A stretch of 64,000 nt of DNA from Mycobacterium sp. HUMS_12744610 (lineage in GTDB: Bacteria; Actinomycetota; Actinomycetes; Mycobacteriales; Mycobacteriaceae). The position numbers were made by a program, and so were the translations under genes. The notes under the pieces were generated by a model. That model ran no database searches and had not been told where the DNA came from. It was given only the letters and a program-made list of their open reading frames with translations. Below are positions 34,035 through 43,672 of this stretch, one piece after another (within the stretch, counting starts at the first letter, position 1; each line of letters begins with the position of its first letter). The stretch lies in contig NZ_JBGEDP010000001.1 in NCBI RefSeq assembly GCF_041206865.1, positions 3,286,001-3,350,000 on the forward strand. The letters run 5' to 3'.

Positions 34035-35102
34035 TTGCCGTCACGACAGAAATCCGGTGAGCGACCTGTTCAGCGGCGCGTTGCCACATTGCTGGGGTTG
34101 CTGACGCTGCTCACGGCGTGCTCCTCGAATCCGCTCGAGGCCCCTCCACCCACGATCGAACCGGCCCGGCCGGCCGTGTCGCCGCCGCCGTCGCAGGAGC
34201 CGGCCGGTTCGGTACGGCCACTGGCCGGACACGCCACGGCGGCGGTTTTCGACGCGGCCACCCACCAGTTGGTGGTCCTGACACCCGGCCCCGACGCGGC
34301 GGCCCCGTCCGCGCTGACCGCGTTCGGCGATCCGCGGGGCGCGCCGCGTCTCGTCACTCTGCCGGGTCCGGCGGCGGCGCTGACCGGCGACGGCCACGGC
34401 ACGGTCTACCTGCCTACCGACGGCGGGTACTTCGTGGTCGACGTGGCCACCGGCCACACGGCCCACGCGCGGGTCGCCGGGGCCGAGCAGACCCAGTTCA
34501 CCGCGATCGCCCAACGCGCCGATGGCAAGCTGGTGCTCGGCAGCGCTGACGGCGCGGTCTACATCCTCGGCGCCACCACCCCGGACCGCGACGGCACCGC
34601 GACCGTCGCCAGTCGGAGCAAGATCTTCGCGCGCGTGGATGCCCTTGTCGCCCAAGGCGATACCACGGTGGTGCTGGACCGGGGACAGACCTCGGTGACG
34701 GCGATCGGCGCCGACGGCCGCGCCCAGCAGGCGCTGCGGGCAGGCGAGGGCGCGACCACCCTGGCCGCCGACCCGCTGGGCGTGGTGCTGGCCGCCGACA
34801 CCCGCGGCGGCCAGCTGCTGGTGTACAGCGTCAACCCGCTGATGCTGCACCAGGCCTACCCGGTGCGGCAGTCCCCCTACGGCCTGGCCGGTTCCCGCGA
34901 GTTGGCCTGGGTATCCCGGACCGAATCGAATACGGTGGTTGGTTACGATCTGTCCACCGGAATTCCCGTCGAAAGGGTGCATTACCCAACCGTGCAGCAA
35001 CCGAACTCGCTGGCCTTTGACGAAGCGTCAGGCACCCTGTACGTGGTGTCGGGGTCAGGTGCGGGGGTCCAGGTCATCGAGCACGCGGCGGGCGGGCGTT
35101 GA
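34035..35102 (+). CDS. lppL: Lipoprotein LppL (beta-propeller-like)
   Basis: A 355-residue predicted lipoprotein. The N-terminus has a signal peptide with lipobox LLTAC (Cys at about residue 29), a proline-rich linker, and a body of repeated blade-like segments ([56 protein letters not shown]) typical of YVTN/quinoprotein-type beta propellers. Function unknown. The start is a TTG at 34035, the first codon that includes the whole signal peptide; another TTG at 34089 would be too short. The stop overlaps the next gene (TTGA). Confidence 0.88.
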   Translation: MPSRQKSGERPVQRRVATLLGLLTLLTACSSNPLEAPPPTIEPARPAVSPPPSQEPAGSVRPLAGHATAAVFDAATHQLVVLTPGPDAAAPSALTAFGDPRGAPRLVTLPGPAAALTGDGHGTVYLPTDGGYFVVDVATGHTAHARVAGAEQTQFTAIAQRADGKLVLGSADGAVYILGATTPDRDGTATVASRSKIFARVDALVAQGDTTVVLDRGQTSVTAIGADGRAQQALRAGEGATTLAADPLGVVLAADTRGGQLLVYSVNPLMLHQAYPVRQSPYGLAGSRELAWVSRTESNTVVGYDLSTGIPVERVHYPTVQQPNSLAFDEASGTLYVVSGSGAGVQVIEHAAGGR

Positions 35103-35368
35103 GCGCGCCGCGCCGAGCGGCGTTGCCCGCGGGCTGGGACACCGAGATGTCCGACGAATACGAGTGGGCGCCGTTGCGCCTGCCCCCGGACGTCACCCGG
35201 ATCAGCGCGTCCACCCGCCTGTCGATCGAGGCCGAATACCGCGGCTGGGAGCTGACCCGCGTGCGGCTCTACACCGACGGCAGCCGACGGGTGTTGTTGC
35301 GCCGCAAGAAGACTCGCTTGGACAGGGCCGACGCCACCGGGCGCCGGCCCGACCAGCCGGAACTGTGA
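35099..35368 (+). CDS. DUF5703-like small protein
   Basis: An 89-residue protein with a TTG start overlapping the lppL stop. The middle part ([40 protein letters not shown]) is conserved beside pyrD in actinobacteria. No catalytic motif. It is translationally coupled both to lppL upstream and to pyrD downstream (GTGA overlap at 35365-35368), so the three genes are one operon. Confidence 0.8.
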   Translation: MSAPRRAALPAGWDTEMSDEYEWAPLRLPPDVTRISASTRLSIEAEYRGWELTRVRLYTDGSRRVLLRRKKTRLDRADATGRRPDQPEL

Positions 35369-36498
35369 CGGCCGTCGAGCGGCACGAATCCGCCCATCGC
35401 ATATACGGTCTGGTGCGCCGGCTGCTGTTCGCCGTTCCGCCCGAGCGTATCCACATGCTGGTCTTCGCCTTGCTGCGCGGCGCGGCGGCCGTCGCCCCGG
35501 TGCGCCGGGCGCTGCACCGGCTGTTGGCTCCCTCCGATCCGGTGCTGGCCAGCACCGTGTTCGGGGTGCGGTTCCCGGGTCCGCTGGGGCTGGCCGCCGG
35601 TTTCGACAAGGACGGCACGGGGCTGCGCACGTGGGGCGCCCTCGGGTTCGGGTACGCCGAGGTCGGCACCGTCACCGCACGCCCGCAGCCGGGCAACCCG
35701 GCCCCCCGCATGTTCCGGCTGCCCGCCGACCGGGCCCTGCTGAACCGGATGGGCTTCAACAACCTCGGCGCGGGCACGCTCGCGGTCCGGCTGGCCCAGC
35801 ACCGTGCCGCGGTGCCGATCGGGGTGAACATCGGCAAGACGAAGACGACCCCGGCCGCCGACGCCGTCGACGACTACCGGGCCAGCGCCCGCCTGGTCGG
35901 CCCCCTCGCGTCGTACCTGGTGGTCAACGTGAGCTCGCCGAACACGCCCGGACTGCGCGACCTGCAGGCCGTCGAGTCGCTGCGGCCCATCCTGGCGGCC
36001 GTCCTTGCGGAAGTTTCGACAGCCCCGGGGTCCTCGACCCCGGTGCTGGTGAAGATCGCCCCGGACCTGTCCGATTCCGACGTCGACGACATCGCGGACC
36101 TGGCCATCGAGTTGGGCCTGGCCGGAATCGTCGCCACCAACACCACCGTGTCGCGCACCGGACTGAGCACCCCCGGCGTCGACCGGCTGGGCCCGGGTGG
36201 CATCTCGGGACCACCGGTGGCGCGCCGCGCCGTCGAGGTGCTGCGCCGGCTCCACGCGCGGGTCGGCGACCGACTGGTGCTGATCAGCGTCGGGGGCATC
36301 GAGACCGCCGACGACGCGTGGGAACGCATCACCGCCGGGGCCTCGCTGCTGCAGGGCTACACCGGTTTCATCTACGACGGCCCGCTATGGGCCAAGCACA
36401 TTCACGATGGCATCGCCCACCGGCTACACGAGGGAGGGTTCGCCTGCCTGGCCGATGCCGTCGGCTCGGCGGCCAGGCGGGAGGGCCCGGCGGCGTGA
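35365..36498 (+). CDS. pyrD: Dihydroorotate dehydrogenase (quinone) PyrD
   Basis: Class 2 dihydroorotate dehydrogenase, the membrane-associated flavoenzyme that oxidises dihydroorotate with quinone as acceptor. The 377-residue protein has an N-terminal helical membrane-binding segment ([19 protein letters not shown]), FMN-binding [13 protein letters not shown], the substrate segment [10 protein letters not shown], catalytic serine in [14 protein letters not shown], and [17 protein letters not shown] phosphate-binding region. The start GTG overlaps the previous stop. It is the last gene of the conserved block before the foreign cassette. Confidence 0.95.
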   Translation: MTAVERHESAHRIYGLVRRLLFAVPPERIHMLVFALLRGAAAVAPVRRALHRLLAPSDPVLASTVFGVRFPGPLGLAAGFDKDGTGLRTWGALGFGYAEVGTVTARPQPGNPAPRMFRLPADRALLNRMGFNNLGAGTLAVRLAQHRAAVPIGVNIGKTKTTPAADAVDDYRASARLVGPLASYLVVNVSSPNTPGLRDLQAVESLRPILAAVLAEVSTAPGSSTPVLVKIAPDLSDSDVDDIADLAIELGLAGIVATNTTVSRTGLSTPGVDRLGPGGISGPPVARRAVEVLRRLHARVGDRLVLISVGGIETADDAWERITAGASLLQGYTGFIYDGPLWAKHIHDGIAHRLHEGGFACLADAVGSAARREGPAA

Positions 36499-36586
36499 AC
36501 CGGCCGTCGGCGATCCGCCGGCGCGAGAGTGCGTGTGCCCGGCCCCCGATGTGGTTCTCGCGGCGGGTGTTGCGGCGCACGTTCGA

Positions 36587-37444
36587 TCAGGCTGTCAGTT
36601 CGGCGACCCGCACCCGGGTGGCCGACCACACCGTTCCGGCGGCAGCGCGCATTTCTGGATGGCGTGTCGAGAGCTCAACATCCACCGGTCGCCGTGCGCA
36701 TGACCTCTCGGTTGCCACCGCCACAGCCGGCGCGCGTTTGCCGAGCAGCCCGGCGATGTAGTTTGCCCACTCCAACTTCGTCAGCCCGTCGACGCCGACG
36801 GCGTGATATACGCCGCGCCGGACATGCGTCGCGATGGTCATGGCGGTGACCTGAACAACATGGTCCAGCGGAATCGGAAACCGTCGGCGCTCGTCGCATC
36901 GAAGAGGTAGGCCCTTCACCGTCGCGTTGACGGCTTCAGCAACAAAATCTCTACTCCCGAACAGCAGAGGAAGCCGCAGCACGACATGGTCGCCGTCGTC
37001 GAGGAGAAACTGCTCCGCCTCAACCTTGTGACGTCCATAAACCTGCTGGGGCGACACCTGGGCGTCCTCACGGTAAGACCCGGGCGCCCCGAATACGTAG
37101 TCGGACGAATAGTAGATGATGCGACCGCCGATACGCGACGCCGCGGCGGCCGCATGGCGCACGCCCCGCACGTTGACGTCGTAGGAGGCCGACGGATCCC
37201 GCTCGCACCGATCCGGGTCGGACAAACCCGCAGCGTAGATCACGACCCGGGGCCGCACGGCTTCGACACACTCGACGACGTCCCCGGCGGAGCGGACGTC
37301 GACGCCGTGAACGTTCGCCACCGGCGGGTGGCGCGACGCACTGCTGATCGACAAGCCGTATCCGGGGAGCAGCCGGCCCAACGCTTCCCCGACGCGGCCA
37401 CCCGCCCCGAGGATCAGCACGTCGGTGCGACGAGACGTCGCCAT
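36587..37444 (-). CDS. RmlD-like NAD(P)-dependent sugar nucleotide reductase
   Basis: A 285-residue extended SDR, closest in pattern to dTDP-4-dehydrorhamnose reductase. It has the Rossmann motif LILGAGGRVGEALG, YYSSDYVFGAPGSYRED (catalytic Ser/Thr region and substrate loop) and the active-site pair in VYGRHKVEAE (Tyr and Lys). It is last in a three-gene minus-strand cassette with the HAD phosphatase and HTH-kinase, and its base composition is lower in GC than pyrD. The substrate could be a deoxysugar nucleotide; that is inference. It is unlike the rhamnose synthesis genes that mycobacteria already carry elsewhere in being alone. Confidence 0.8.
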   Translation of the reverse strand: MATSRRTDVLILGAGGRVGEALGRLLPGYGLSISSASRHPPVANVHGVDVRSAGDVVECVEAVRPRVVIYAAGLSDPDRCERDPSASYDVNVRGVRHAAAAASRIGGRIIYYSSDYVFGAPGSYREDAQVSPQQVYGRHKVEAEQFLLDDGDHVVLRLPLLFGSRDFVAEAVNATVKGLPLRCDERRRFPIPLDHVVQVTAMTIATHVRRGVYHAVGVDGLTKLEWANYIAGLLGKRAPAVAVATERSCARRPVDVELSTRHPEMRAAAGTVWSATRVRVAELTA

Positions 37445-37497
37445 CTCAGCTGGACCCGAATTTCATCGCGCCCACCGTCGCCATCGTTCGTCCCACA

Positions 37498-38316
37498 TCA
37501 GTCGGACGTCACGATCCTGTCCAACCACCCGGCAAGGGCGTTCGAGCCCGGGCCGTCGATGTGCTCGCGCGCCGCCGTTCTCGCACGGGCGGTCGCGGCC
37601 CCCACCGCGACCCCGTAGCCGACCATGCACAGCATCGGCGCGTCGGAATCACTGTCGCCGAAGGCCACGACGTCGCCCGGCGCTATGCCGAGATGCCGGC
37701 ACAGTACCGTCATTGCATCAGCCTTCCCGACGCCCTTGGCCTGGATGTCACAGCAATCCAAGCCGCTCGCCACGGCGTCCAGGTCGGGAAATGCTTCCAT
37801 ATCGCCGAGTAGCCGTCTGCAGGCCGATTCGTTCCCCCGGCACATAACTTTCAAAACTGAAATACCGACCGTATCCTGCAGCGCATCCGAGGGGAGTCGG
37901 GAGTCGGCCGTCAAACCTGTCGCCCGCTCTTCGACTTCGATGAGGGTGGATTGCCCGAACGCCATCCAGTGCAATCCGTCACTCACATAGAGGTTCACCG
38001 CGCCGCCCATATTCGAAAATGTGCGGAGGACGTCAATCAGACGCCCGTCGACTCCGAAACTCTCAGCGGTCAGCTGCCGGCCGGACGCGGTTCTGGCCAG
38101 GGCGCCGTTATACGCTATCAAGTGCGCATCCAACCCCAAACCACGCGCAAGAAGTTCCAGTGAGGCAATCGGTCTCGAGCTGACGAGAACTATCTGGAGT
38201 CCTCGCTTCTGCAGTTTCCGAAGGGACGCTGCGGTGACATCGGAAACAGGATTTTCCGAATCCAGCAACGTGCCGTCGACGTCGAAGGCGACGAGACGCG
38301 CGTGGACATCGTGCAT
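37498..38316 (-). CDS. HAD-superfamily (Cof-type) phosphatase
   Basis: A 272-residue hydrolase with the four HAD motifs: FDVDGTLLDSEN (nucleophile Asp and acid/base Asp), VSSRPI, the lysine in KGVGKADAM, and VVAFGDSDSDAPML. The long insertion between motifs II and III is a type IIB (Cof) cap, usual for sugar- or nucleotide-phosphate phosphatases. The start is the ATG at 38316, 5 bp after the kinase stop, with GAGGG as ribosome-binding site; a longer in-frame start at 38340 would overlap the kinase. It is thus co-translated with the kinase. Confidence 0.85.
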   Translation of the reverse strand: MHDVHARLVAFDVDGTLLDSENPVSDVTAASLRKLQKRGLQIVLVSSRPIASLELLARGLGLDAHLIAYNGALARTASGRQLTAESFGVDGRLIDVLRTFSNMGGAVNLYVSDGLHWMAFGQSTLIEVEERATGLTADSRLPSDALQDTVGISVLKVMCRGNESACRRLLGDMEAFPDLDAVASGLDCCDIQAKGVGKADAMTVLCRHLGIAPGDVVAFGDSDSDAPMLCMVGYGVAVGAATARARTAAREHIDGPGSNALAGWLDRIVTSD

Positions 38317-38321
38317 GTCTG

Positions 38322-40067
38322 CTATCCCTCGAGTCGCCACGCATCGTGATTGACGTCATTCATGCGGCTCAATCCGCGGTGCTGGAATTGGCTTGAGAAC
38401 GGCAGGTCAATCGACAGTTTTCCGAGGACGTCCGCCAGAAGCAACGCGCCCGTCGCGTATATGGCCACGGCGACATTCGGCGAGGCCTCGGCATTTATGT
38501 GAAATGGCATGTCAGAACAGAAATGCATGGCCTCGTTGAAGTTGATCTTCAGATCCATTTCGTCAAAATCGGCGCCCAGAACTTCTTCGACGACGCCCTG
38601 CATGGAGTCCTTCAACCGCCGGTACAGTCCGACGAGATACGGCGATCTGAAGCCCAGGTCGACCACGACGGTGTCGTTCACGACACGATGCCTTACCTCA
38701 TGTCGGCCCTCGTGCAGCAAGTCGTACATTCCGTTGTAACTATGGGCCAACTTCCCGATGTCATAGTAAATATCGCACGCGGGATAGCCACGCGGATCAA
38801 CCAACCAGAACTTGTCCGACTCCTGGTCGTACAAGATGTTCTCCAGATGCAAATCGCCATGAATGTAGGGCGACACCCCGGGGGGCGCCAATTCCGCCAC
38901 CGCACGACCGCTCCGCTCCAGCTCAAACAGCATCGCCGGGATGTTAGGAATAACACGTCCGTTGACCTGCAGGCAACGACTCTCTATCAGCGGAGCAAAT
39001 CCTGGGTCCAGGTCGATAGTAACCCCGAGACGATTCCAGACACGACTGAAATGATAATCCTGCACATAGGTCGAGGGTGTCTCCGTCAAATGTCCGAGAT
39101 ACACCTCGTTGTATTCATAATCGAGAACCTTTCTGAGTACGGACGCCGCCCGCTCGGGTGTGATACGAAGATTCAGCAATAAATCACGGAGATTGGGGTA
39201 ACCGACATAGTCGAGCCCGATACAAACGGCATCGCCCTCTTCGTGGGAAAACAATAACTTGGGATAATGGCGGCGAAGCGGTTCCGGAAGTCGCCCATAG
39301 AAACGCTTCTCGTCACCCAACTTCACCGAACCGCGGCCTTCGGCTTGCTTACGAAAATATTTCTGCACACCCGACTTTGCGAACGAGCCCCCGACGCGGA
39401 CCGCATCGTTGGCCACGAGTTCATCAACCGTGTATTGGTGAAGATTCCTCGTGCTACTCAATTTCCGGAGTTCGCAGTCGAAATCACGGGGATCGCTGCA
39501 ATTTATCTGCAGCACATCCCCACACGCGAGACGGGCGGCGGCTATGCGGCCGTTGTCGTTGGGATCCCACACGATGAAATGGGAGGGCAAGCGAACCGAC
39601 CTCAACGTCAAGAGCCGCACCACCGACGGTATCAACTCCCGGCCAGAGCGGATGAGAATTACCTCGTCTGCGGGCGAGCAGCTATCCATCAACTCACCCA
39701 GGTCATCATTGGCGTAGAGAGTCAGGACATCGCTTACGCCGTACCGTTGCAACTCGTATTTAATCGATTCGTGTAGAGCGTCCGGCCCTTCGTCCGCATT
39801 GCTCCGTTGAGATTCGTCGACGATTATTCCGTGCACACGCGGGCCGCCCCCGAGCGCCGCTTGGATGAACTCGCCGAGCGGGGCACCCAACAGCTTCGCG
39901 AACCTGTCGAGCACGGTGACGTCGGTCAGGACGACTTCGCCACGTTCGACCTGCGACAGCCAGCTACTGGGTTTGCGCATCTCCTCGGCGAGCCGCTCAC
40001 GCGACCAGTCGCGTTCGACTCGGTACTGGTAAACGAGGTCGGCGATGGTGGCTTCAGGCTCTGCCAC
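38322..40067 (-). CDS. HTH domain fused to APH-like kinase
   Basis: A 581-residue two-part protein. Residues 5-72 form an XRE-type helix-turn-helix (YQYRVERDWSRERLAEEMRK, SWLSQVERGEV). Residues 75-225 form a domain I do not recognise, perhaps ligand-binding. Residues 230-520 resemble aminoglycoside/choline-type phosphotransferases, with the catalytic loop HGDLHLEN at 403-410 and metal-binding DPRG at 424-427; an ATP-site lysine may be Lys236 or Lys249. The start is the GTG at 40067, chosen because the upstream open frame is low-complexity and arginine-rich. GC content is clearly below that of flanking genes, suggesting transfer. A regulator that is also a kinase, next to a phosphatase and sugar reductase, is unusual. 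Confidence 0.75.
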   Translation of the reverse strand: MAEPEATIADLVYQYRVERDWSRERLAEEMRKPSSWLSQVERGEVVLTDVTVLDRFAKLLGAPLGEFIQAALGGGPRVHGIIVDESQRSNADEGPDALHESIKYELQRYGVSDVLTLYANDDLGELMDSCSPADEVILIRSGRELIPSVVRLLTLRSVRLPSHFIVWDPNDNGRIAAARLACGDVLQINCSDPRDFDCELRKLSSTRNLHQYTVDELVANDAVRVGGSFAKSGVQKYFRKQAEGRGSVKLGDEKRFYGRLPEPLRRHYPKLLFSHEEGDAVCIGLDYVGYPNLRDLLLNLRITPERAASVLRKVLDYEYNEVYLGHLTETPSTYVQDYHFSRVWNRLGVTIDLDPGFAPLIESRCLQVNGRVIPNIPAMLFELERSGRAVAELAPPGVSPYIHGDLHLENILYDQESDKFWLVDPRGYPACDIYYDIGKLAHSYNGMYDLLHEGRHEVRHRVVNDTVVVDLGFRSPYLVGLYRRLKDSMQGVVEEVLGADFDEMDLKINFNEAMHFCSDMPFHINAEASPNVAVAIYATGALLLADVLGKLSIDLPFSSQFQHRGLSRMNDVNHDAWRLEG

Positions 40068-40549
40068 GGTGCCCCATGAGCGGTGATCGGTTGGCCGCAC
40101 CGCTCGCGGACCGAGGCCGTCGCGGCGTGGGTCTGCCGACGCTGTTCCTCGACGGGCGATCGCCTCGCGACGGCAGGGCCCCCCTCGGAGGGGCCACGAG
40201 CGGGTGTCGCCGAACGGGCCGCGGTTGGACGCCGACGGTGGCGCGCTCGTAACGGGCGGTCGCGGCGACCGCGTCCAAGCGCCGCGTGTGCGGCGCCCGG
40301 CTGTGGCGGTCACGGACCTTCAACTCGATGACGAGTGCAAACATCAATGGCCTTCCTGGCTCATCACGATGGGGTTGCGGCATCGACGACGTTAGCGTCC
40401 GCCAGCAGCCAGGCTACCCAATCGCCTCGCGGAGGTGATGCACCGCCCGAACGGGATGGGCCCGAACGGGATGGGATTGTCGGCGCCGACCGGGCGTTCG
40501 CCCGGCAACCCACGCGCGCGCAACCCCGACGGGATCCGACCGGGCCGCC
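40068..40549. other. 482-bp non-coding gap with a 15-bp tandem duplication
   Basis: No convincing gene in either strand; open frames here are rich in Arg, Gly and Pro and lack ribosome-binding sites. A 15-bp unit occurs twice in tandem at 40446-40460 and 40461-40475. It separates the foreign cassette from the resumed conserved gene order and may hold the cassette's promoter. Confidence 0.6.
40446..40475. repeat. Tandem duplication of a 15-bp unit
   Basis: Two exact adjacent copies of CCCGAACGGGATGGG, each carrying a small CCCG/CGGG inverted repeat. Confidence 0.8.
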
Positions 40550-41080
40550 CTAACGCTGTTCGTAGGTGCCGTAGATGTAGGCCCGTGCGATCGCGTGCTG
40601 GAAGAGGTTGAACCCGAGGAAGGCGGGGCTGGCGTCCTCGGTGAGGTCCAGCTTGTCGACGTCGACGGCATGGACCGCGAAGTAATACCGGTGCACGCCG
40701 TGGCCCGGCGGCGGCGCCGCGCCGACGTAGCGGCGCATGCCCGCGTCGTTGACCAGGGTCACCGCGCCACCCGGGAGTTCACCGCCGGCGCCGGCGTCCT
40801 CGGGCAACTCGGTGACGTCGGCGGGCAGGTTGGCCACCGCCCAGTGCCAGAACCCCGACAGCGTGGGGGCGTCGGGGTCGTAGCAGGTGACCGCGAAGCT
40901 GCGGGTCCCCTCGGGGAACCCCGACCAGCTCAGCTGCGGGCTGACGTCCTCACCACCCGCTCCCATGATCCCGCTGATCTGCGGTGTGGCCAGCGGTTCG
41001 CCGTCGGTGATCGAGTCGGACGTCAGGGTGAACGTCGGCAGCTTGGGCAACGCATCGTACGGGTCGGGCGGCGAGCTCAT
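40550..41080 (-). CDS. PEBP/RKIP-family protein (YbhB-like, Rv2140c)
   Basis: A 176-residue phosphatidylethanolamine-binding-type protein. It carries [25 protein letters not shown] with the conserved D-P-D-A-P and H-W pair and the [13 protein letters not shown] segment. The M. tuberculosis homologue has a solved PEBP fold; a phosphate- or lipid-binding role is inferred. The ATG at 41080 follows GAGAGGAAC; the frame upstream is not conserved. It is followed by dapE2 on the same strand with a 41-bp gap. Confidence 0.92.
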   Translation of the reverse strand: MSSPPDPYDALPKLPTFTLTSDSITDGEPLATPQISGIMGAGGEDVSPQLSWSGFPEGTRSFAVTCYDPDAPTLSGFWHWAVANLPADVTELPEDAGAGGELPGGAVTLVNDAGMRRYVGAAPPPGHGVHRYYFAVHAVDVDKLDLTEDASPAFLGFNLFQHAIARAYIYGTYEQR

Positions 41081-41121
41081 GGGGCGTTCCTCTCGTGACG
41101 TGATGTTTCGGGCTAACTCGG

Positions 41122-42477
41122 CTAACAATGGGTCAGGAAATGTGCCAGCACCTCGGTGCCGAACCTCAACGAGTCGACGGGTACCCGCTCGTCCACACCG
41201 TGGAACAGCGCGGCGAAATCCAGGTCCGGCGGCAGCCGCAGCGGGCTGAAGCCGAAGCAGCGAATACCCAGGCGCGCAAAGGCTTTCGCGTCAGTTCCGC
41301 CGGAGAGCATGTAGGGTACCGTCCGGCCGTCCGGGTCGAGCGCCAGCACCGCAGCGTTCATCGCGTCGACCAGTTCACCGTCGAACGTGGTCTCGTAGGA
41401 CGGCAGGTCCCGGATCCATTCCCGCGTCACGTCCGGGCCGATCAGCTCGTCGACCTCGGCCTCGAACGCCGCCTTGCGGCCCGGCAGGATGCGGCAGTCG
41501 ACCACCGCTTCGGCGGTGGCCGGAATGACGTTGGCCTTGTAGCCCGCCTTGAGCATCGTCGGGTTGGCGGTGTCGCGCAGCACCGCGTTGAGCATGCGGG
41601 CCATCGGGCCCAGCTTCTCGATCGTTCCCTCCAAATCCGGTGAGTCCGCGTCGAACGCGATGCCGGTCTCCTCGCGCACGGCGGCCAGGAACTGCGCGAC
41701 GGCGTCGGTCATCACCGCCGGGAACCGGTGCCGACCCAGCCGGGCGACTGCCTCGGCGACGGCGGTGACGGCATTCTTGTCGTGCACCATCGAACCGTGT
41801 CCCGCCGGGCCCCGGGCGGTCAGCCTCATCCACGACAGGCCCTTCTCGGCCGTCTCGATCAAGTAGAGCCGGCGTTCGCCGCCGTCGCGGCGCGGCACGG
41901 TCAACGAGAAGCCGCCCACCTCGCCGATCGCCTCGGTGACGCCCTCGAACAGGTCGGGACGGTTGTCGACCAGCCAGTGCGCCCCGTAGTGACCGCCGTG
42001 CTCCTCGTCTGCGACGAAGGCGAACACCAGCTCGCGCGGCGGCACGACACCCGCCCGCTTCAACTGGCGGGCGACCACGATCATCATGCCGACCACGTCC
42101 TTCATGTCGACCGCGCCGCGGCCCCAGACATAGCCGTCCTCGACGGCGCCGGAGAACGGGTGCACGCTCCATTCGGACGGCTCGGCGGGCACCACGTCGA
42201 GATGCCCGTGGATCAGCAGGGCGCCGCGGGCGTTGTCGGCGCCCTCGAGGCGGGCGAACACATTGCCCCGGCCGGGCGCGCCGGACTCGACGTACTCGAT
42301 CCGGTAGCCCACCTCCGCAAGCTGCTCGGCGACCCAGCGGGCGCACTCGGCCTCGCCGCGCGTCGTCTCCAGTTCACCGGTGTTGGTGGTGTCGAACCGG
42401 ATCAACCTGCTGACGACCTCGACGACGTCGTCGCCCGGGTTGTCGGGAACCCCGGCCTCCCCACGATCAACGGTCAC
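41122..42477 (-). CDS. dapE2: M20-family metallopeptidase (DapE2-like)
   Basis: A 451-residue zinc-dependent amidohydrolase of peptidase family M20. Motifs: [13 protein letters not shown] (zinc His and catalytic Asp), [13 protein letters not shown] (bridging Asp), [15 protein letters not shown] (catalytic Glu, zinc Glu), and the C-terminal LFHGVDERV zinc His. The name dapE2 follows the M. tuberculosis annotation, but succinyl-diaminopimelate desuccinylase activity is not certain; an aminoacylase or carboxypeptidase role is equally possible. GTG start at 42477, 8 nt after a TAGGAA box. Confidence 0.88.
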   Translation of the reverse strand: MTVDRGEAGVPDNPGDDVVEVVSRLIRFDTTNTGELETTRGEAECARWVAEQLAEVGYRIEYVESGAPGRGNVFARLEGADNARGALLIHGHLDVVPAEPSEWSVHPFSGAVEDGYVWGRGAVDMKDVVGMMIVVARQLKRAGVVPPRELVFAFVADEEHGGHYGAHWLVDNRPDLFEGVTEAIGEVGGFSLTVPRRDGGERRLYLIETAEKGLSWMRLTARGPAGHGSMVHDKNAVTAVAEAVARLGRHRFPAVMTDAVAQFLAAVREETGIAFDADSPDLEGTIEKLGPMARMLNAVLRDTANPTMLKAGYKANVIPATAEAVVDCRILPGRKAAFEAEVDELIGPDVTREWIRDLPSYETTFDGELVDAMNAAVLALDPDGRTVPYMLSGGTDAKAFARLGIRCFGFSPLRLPPDLDFAALFHGVDERVPVDSLRFGTEVLAHFLTHC

Positions 42478-42485
42478 AACCCAAA

Positions 42486-42491
42486 TTCCTA
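42486..42491 (-). promoter_or_regulatory. -10 box of dapE2 promoter
   Basis: TAGGAA on the minus strand, 8 nt before the GTG at 42477. Confidence 0.4.
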
Positions 42492-42585
42492 CCATTGCCG
42501 GGGGCCGTGGGCCGTCTCAGCAGCTGGGTTGGGCGGGCGCAGGCCGATCCGATAGCCTTAGCTGCCGACCCGTGCGGTTGGTATT

Positions 42586-42671
42586 GTCCGAGTGGCGGAA
42601 TGGCAGACGCGCTAGCTTGAGGTGCTAGTGCCCTACTAATGGGCGTGGGGGTTCAAGTCCCCCCTCGGACA
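42586..42671 (+). tRNA. tRNA-Leu (anticodon GAG)
   Basis: An 86-nt class II tRNA. Acceptor arms GTCCGAG and CTCGGAC pair fully; the anticodon loop CTTGAGG gives GAG; the extra arm (TGCCCTACTAATGGGCG) and T loop (GTTCAAGTC) are normal. No CCA is encoded. Its 3' end forms the left attachment site of the adjacent genomic island and overlaps the last codons of the integrase remnant on the other strand. Confidence 0.97.
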
Positions 42672-43522
42672 CATCCGGCGACACGACTCAAGTCGGCCGT
42701 CGCCTTGACCCGTCGCAGGTAGGGATCGTAGTCAAGACGCAGACCCAGGCTTGCGTACACCTGTGCGCGTTCCGCCCCGGTTGCCTCACCAAGCACGGCT
42801 GACAGCCCACCCAACTCCTCGACCAATTCGCTGATCTGCGCGGCAGATATGGCGCGGGGTCTTTCGGCTCGCTCAAGGCGGGCCTTCAGCTCGTCGCGCT
42901 CGGCGGTGCGGCGACGCAATGCAGCGGTCAAGTCCTCAACGGCCACACCAGACTCCAGGGCGGTAACGAGGGCAGTCACCTTGCCATTCGCCTCGCTGAG
43001 CTGGCGCTGCAGGGCGGCGTACCCAGTTCCTGATGCCGGGTCCGCGTCCTGCCCGCGTGCGAGGTCTTCCGCATCGGCCAGGGTGGCGATCCATTCGTCG
43101 ATTCGCGCTGTCACCTCGTCTTCACGGAGGTAGACGGTGCGGGGGTGATCGCTGAGGTCTGCAGGTACAGAACGCGACTTACCTAGCTCACAGCGGTAGA
43201 GGATGCGGGTCGTTCGCTTCCCTACGCGGGCGGCGCCCTGCATCCGCCGTCCACATGCGGCGCAGAACAGCAGCCCACGCAGCGCATACGGCACCGTCGA
43301 TTCTCTGCTGCAGACGAGGCCGGGGCCCCGCCGCGCCTGTGTCCGAAGACGAACAGCCTGAGCCAAATCGTCAGGGATCAGCGCTTCGTGCGTCCGGCGG
43401 TCCGGTGCGATCCAGTCGGCCTGATCACGCCACCGCAGCCGTGTCTCGTACCCAGCGGCGACATCGTCAGGGTTGACCAGGACCTCGTATTTCTCCTGCT
43501 TGCCCCAAACGCGGATACCTAG
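42653..43522 (-). pseudogene. C-terminal part of a large serine integrase, cut by an IS5-type element
   Basis: Reads LGIRVWGKQEKYEV from the IS junction, then a zinc ribbon (LLFCAACGRRMQG ... YRCELG), then a coiled-coil motif region (SEANGKVTALVTALESGVAVEDL ... SAVLGEATGAERAQVYASLG). This is the recombinase C-terminal architecture of large serine integrases. The catalytic N-terminal domain is missing. The stop codon (TGA at 42653-42655) lies inside the tRNA gene, so the last codons come from the attachment site. It is preceded by IS insertion at 43522; about 290 residues remain. Confidence 0.85.
42658..42673. other. Left attachment site (attL-like), in the tRNA-Leu 3' end
   Basis: The 16 bases here recur exactly at 57398..57413. 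The island lies between the two copies. Confidence 0.7.
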
Positions 43523-43672
43523 GGAAGCGCTGATCAAAGGGCCGTTGTGAGCGGTTGGACTTCGGGTCTTCCTCGTAGGGGCTGTGGTGGGACATCGCAG
43601 TGGCTCTGGCTGGCCCCGGGCCTCGGTTCGAAGGCTTGCGGGGCCGGTTTTGGGCAGGCTGACGCTTGGCCG

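Noticed and set aside
40083..40395. Plus-strand frames upstream of the HTH-kinase gene
   Set aside because: Arg/Gly-rich, no ribosome-binding site, no recognisable domain; treated as non-coding.
42586..42671. Additional tRNA genes near the island's right end
   Set aside because: Only the 16-bp 3' fragment is present at 57398; no cloverleaf can be drawn there.
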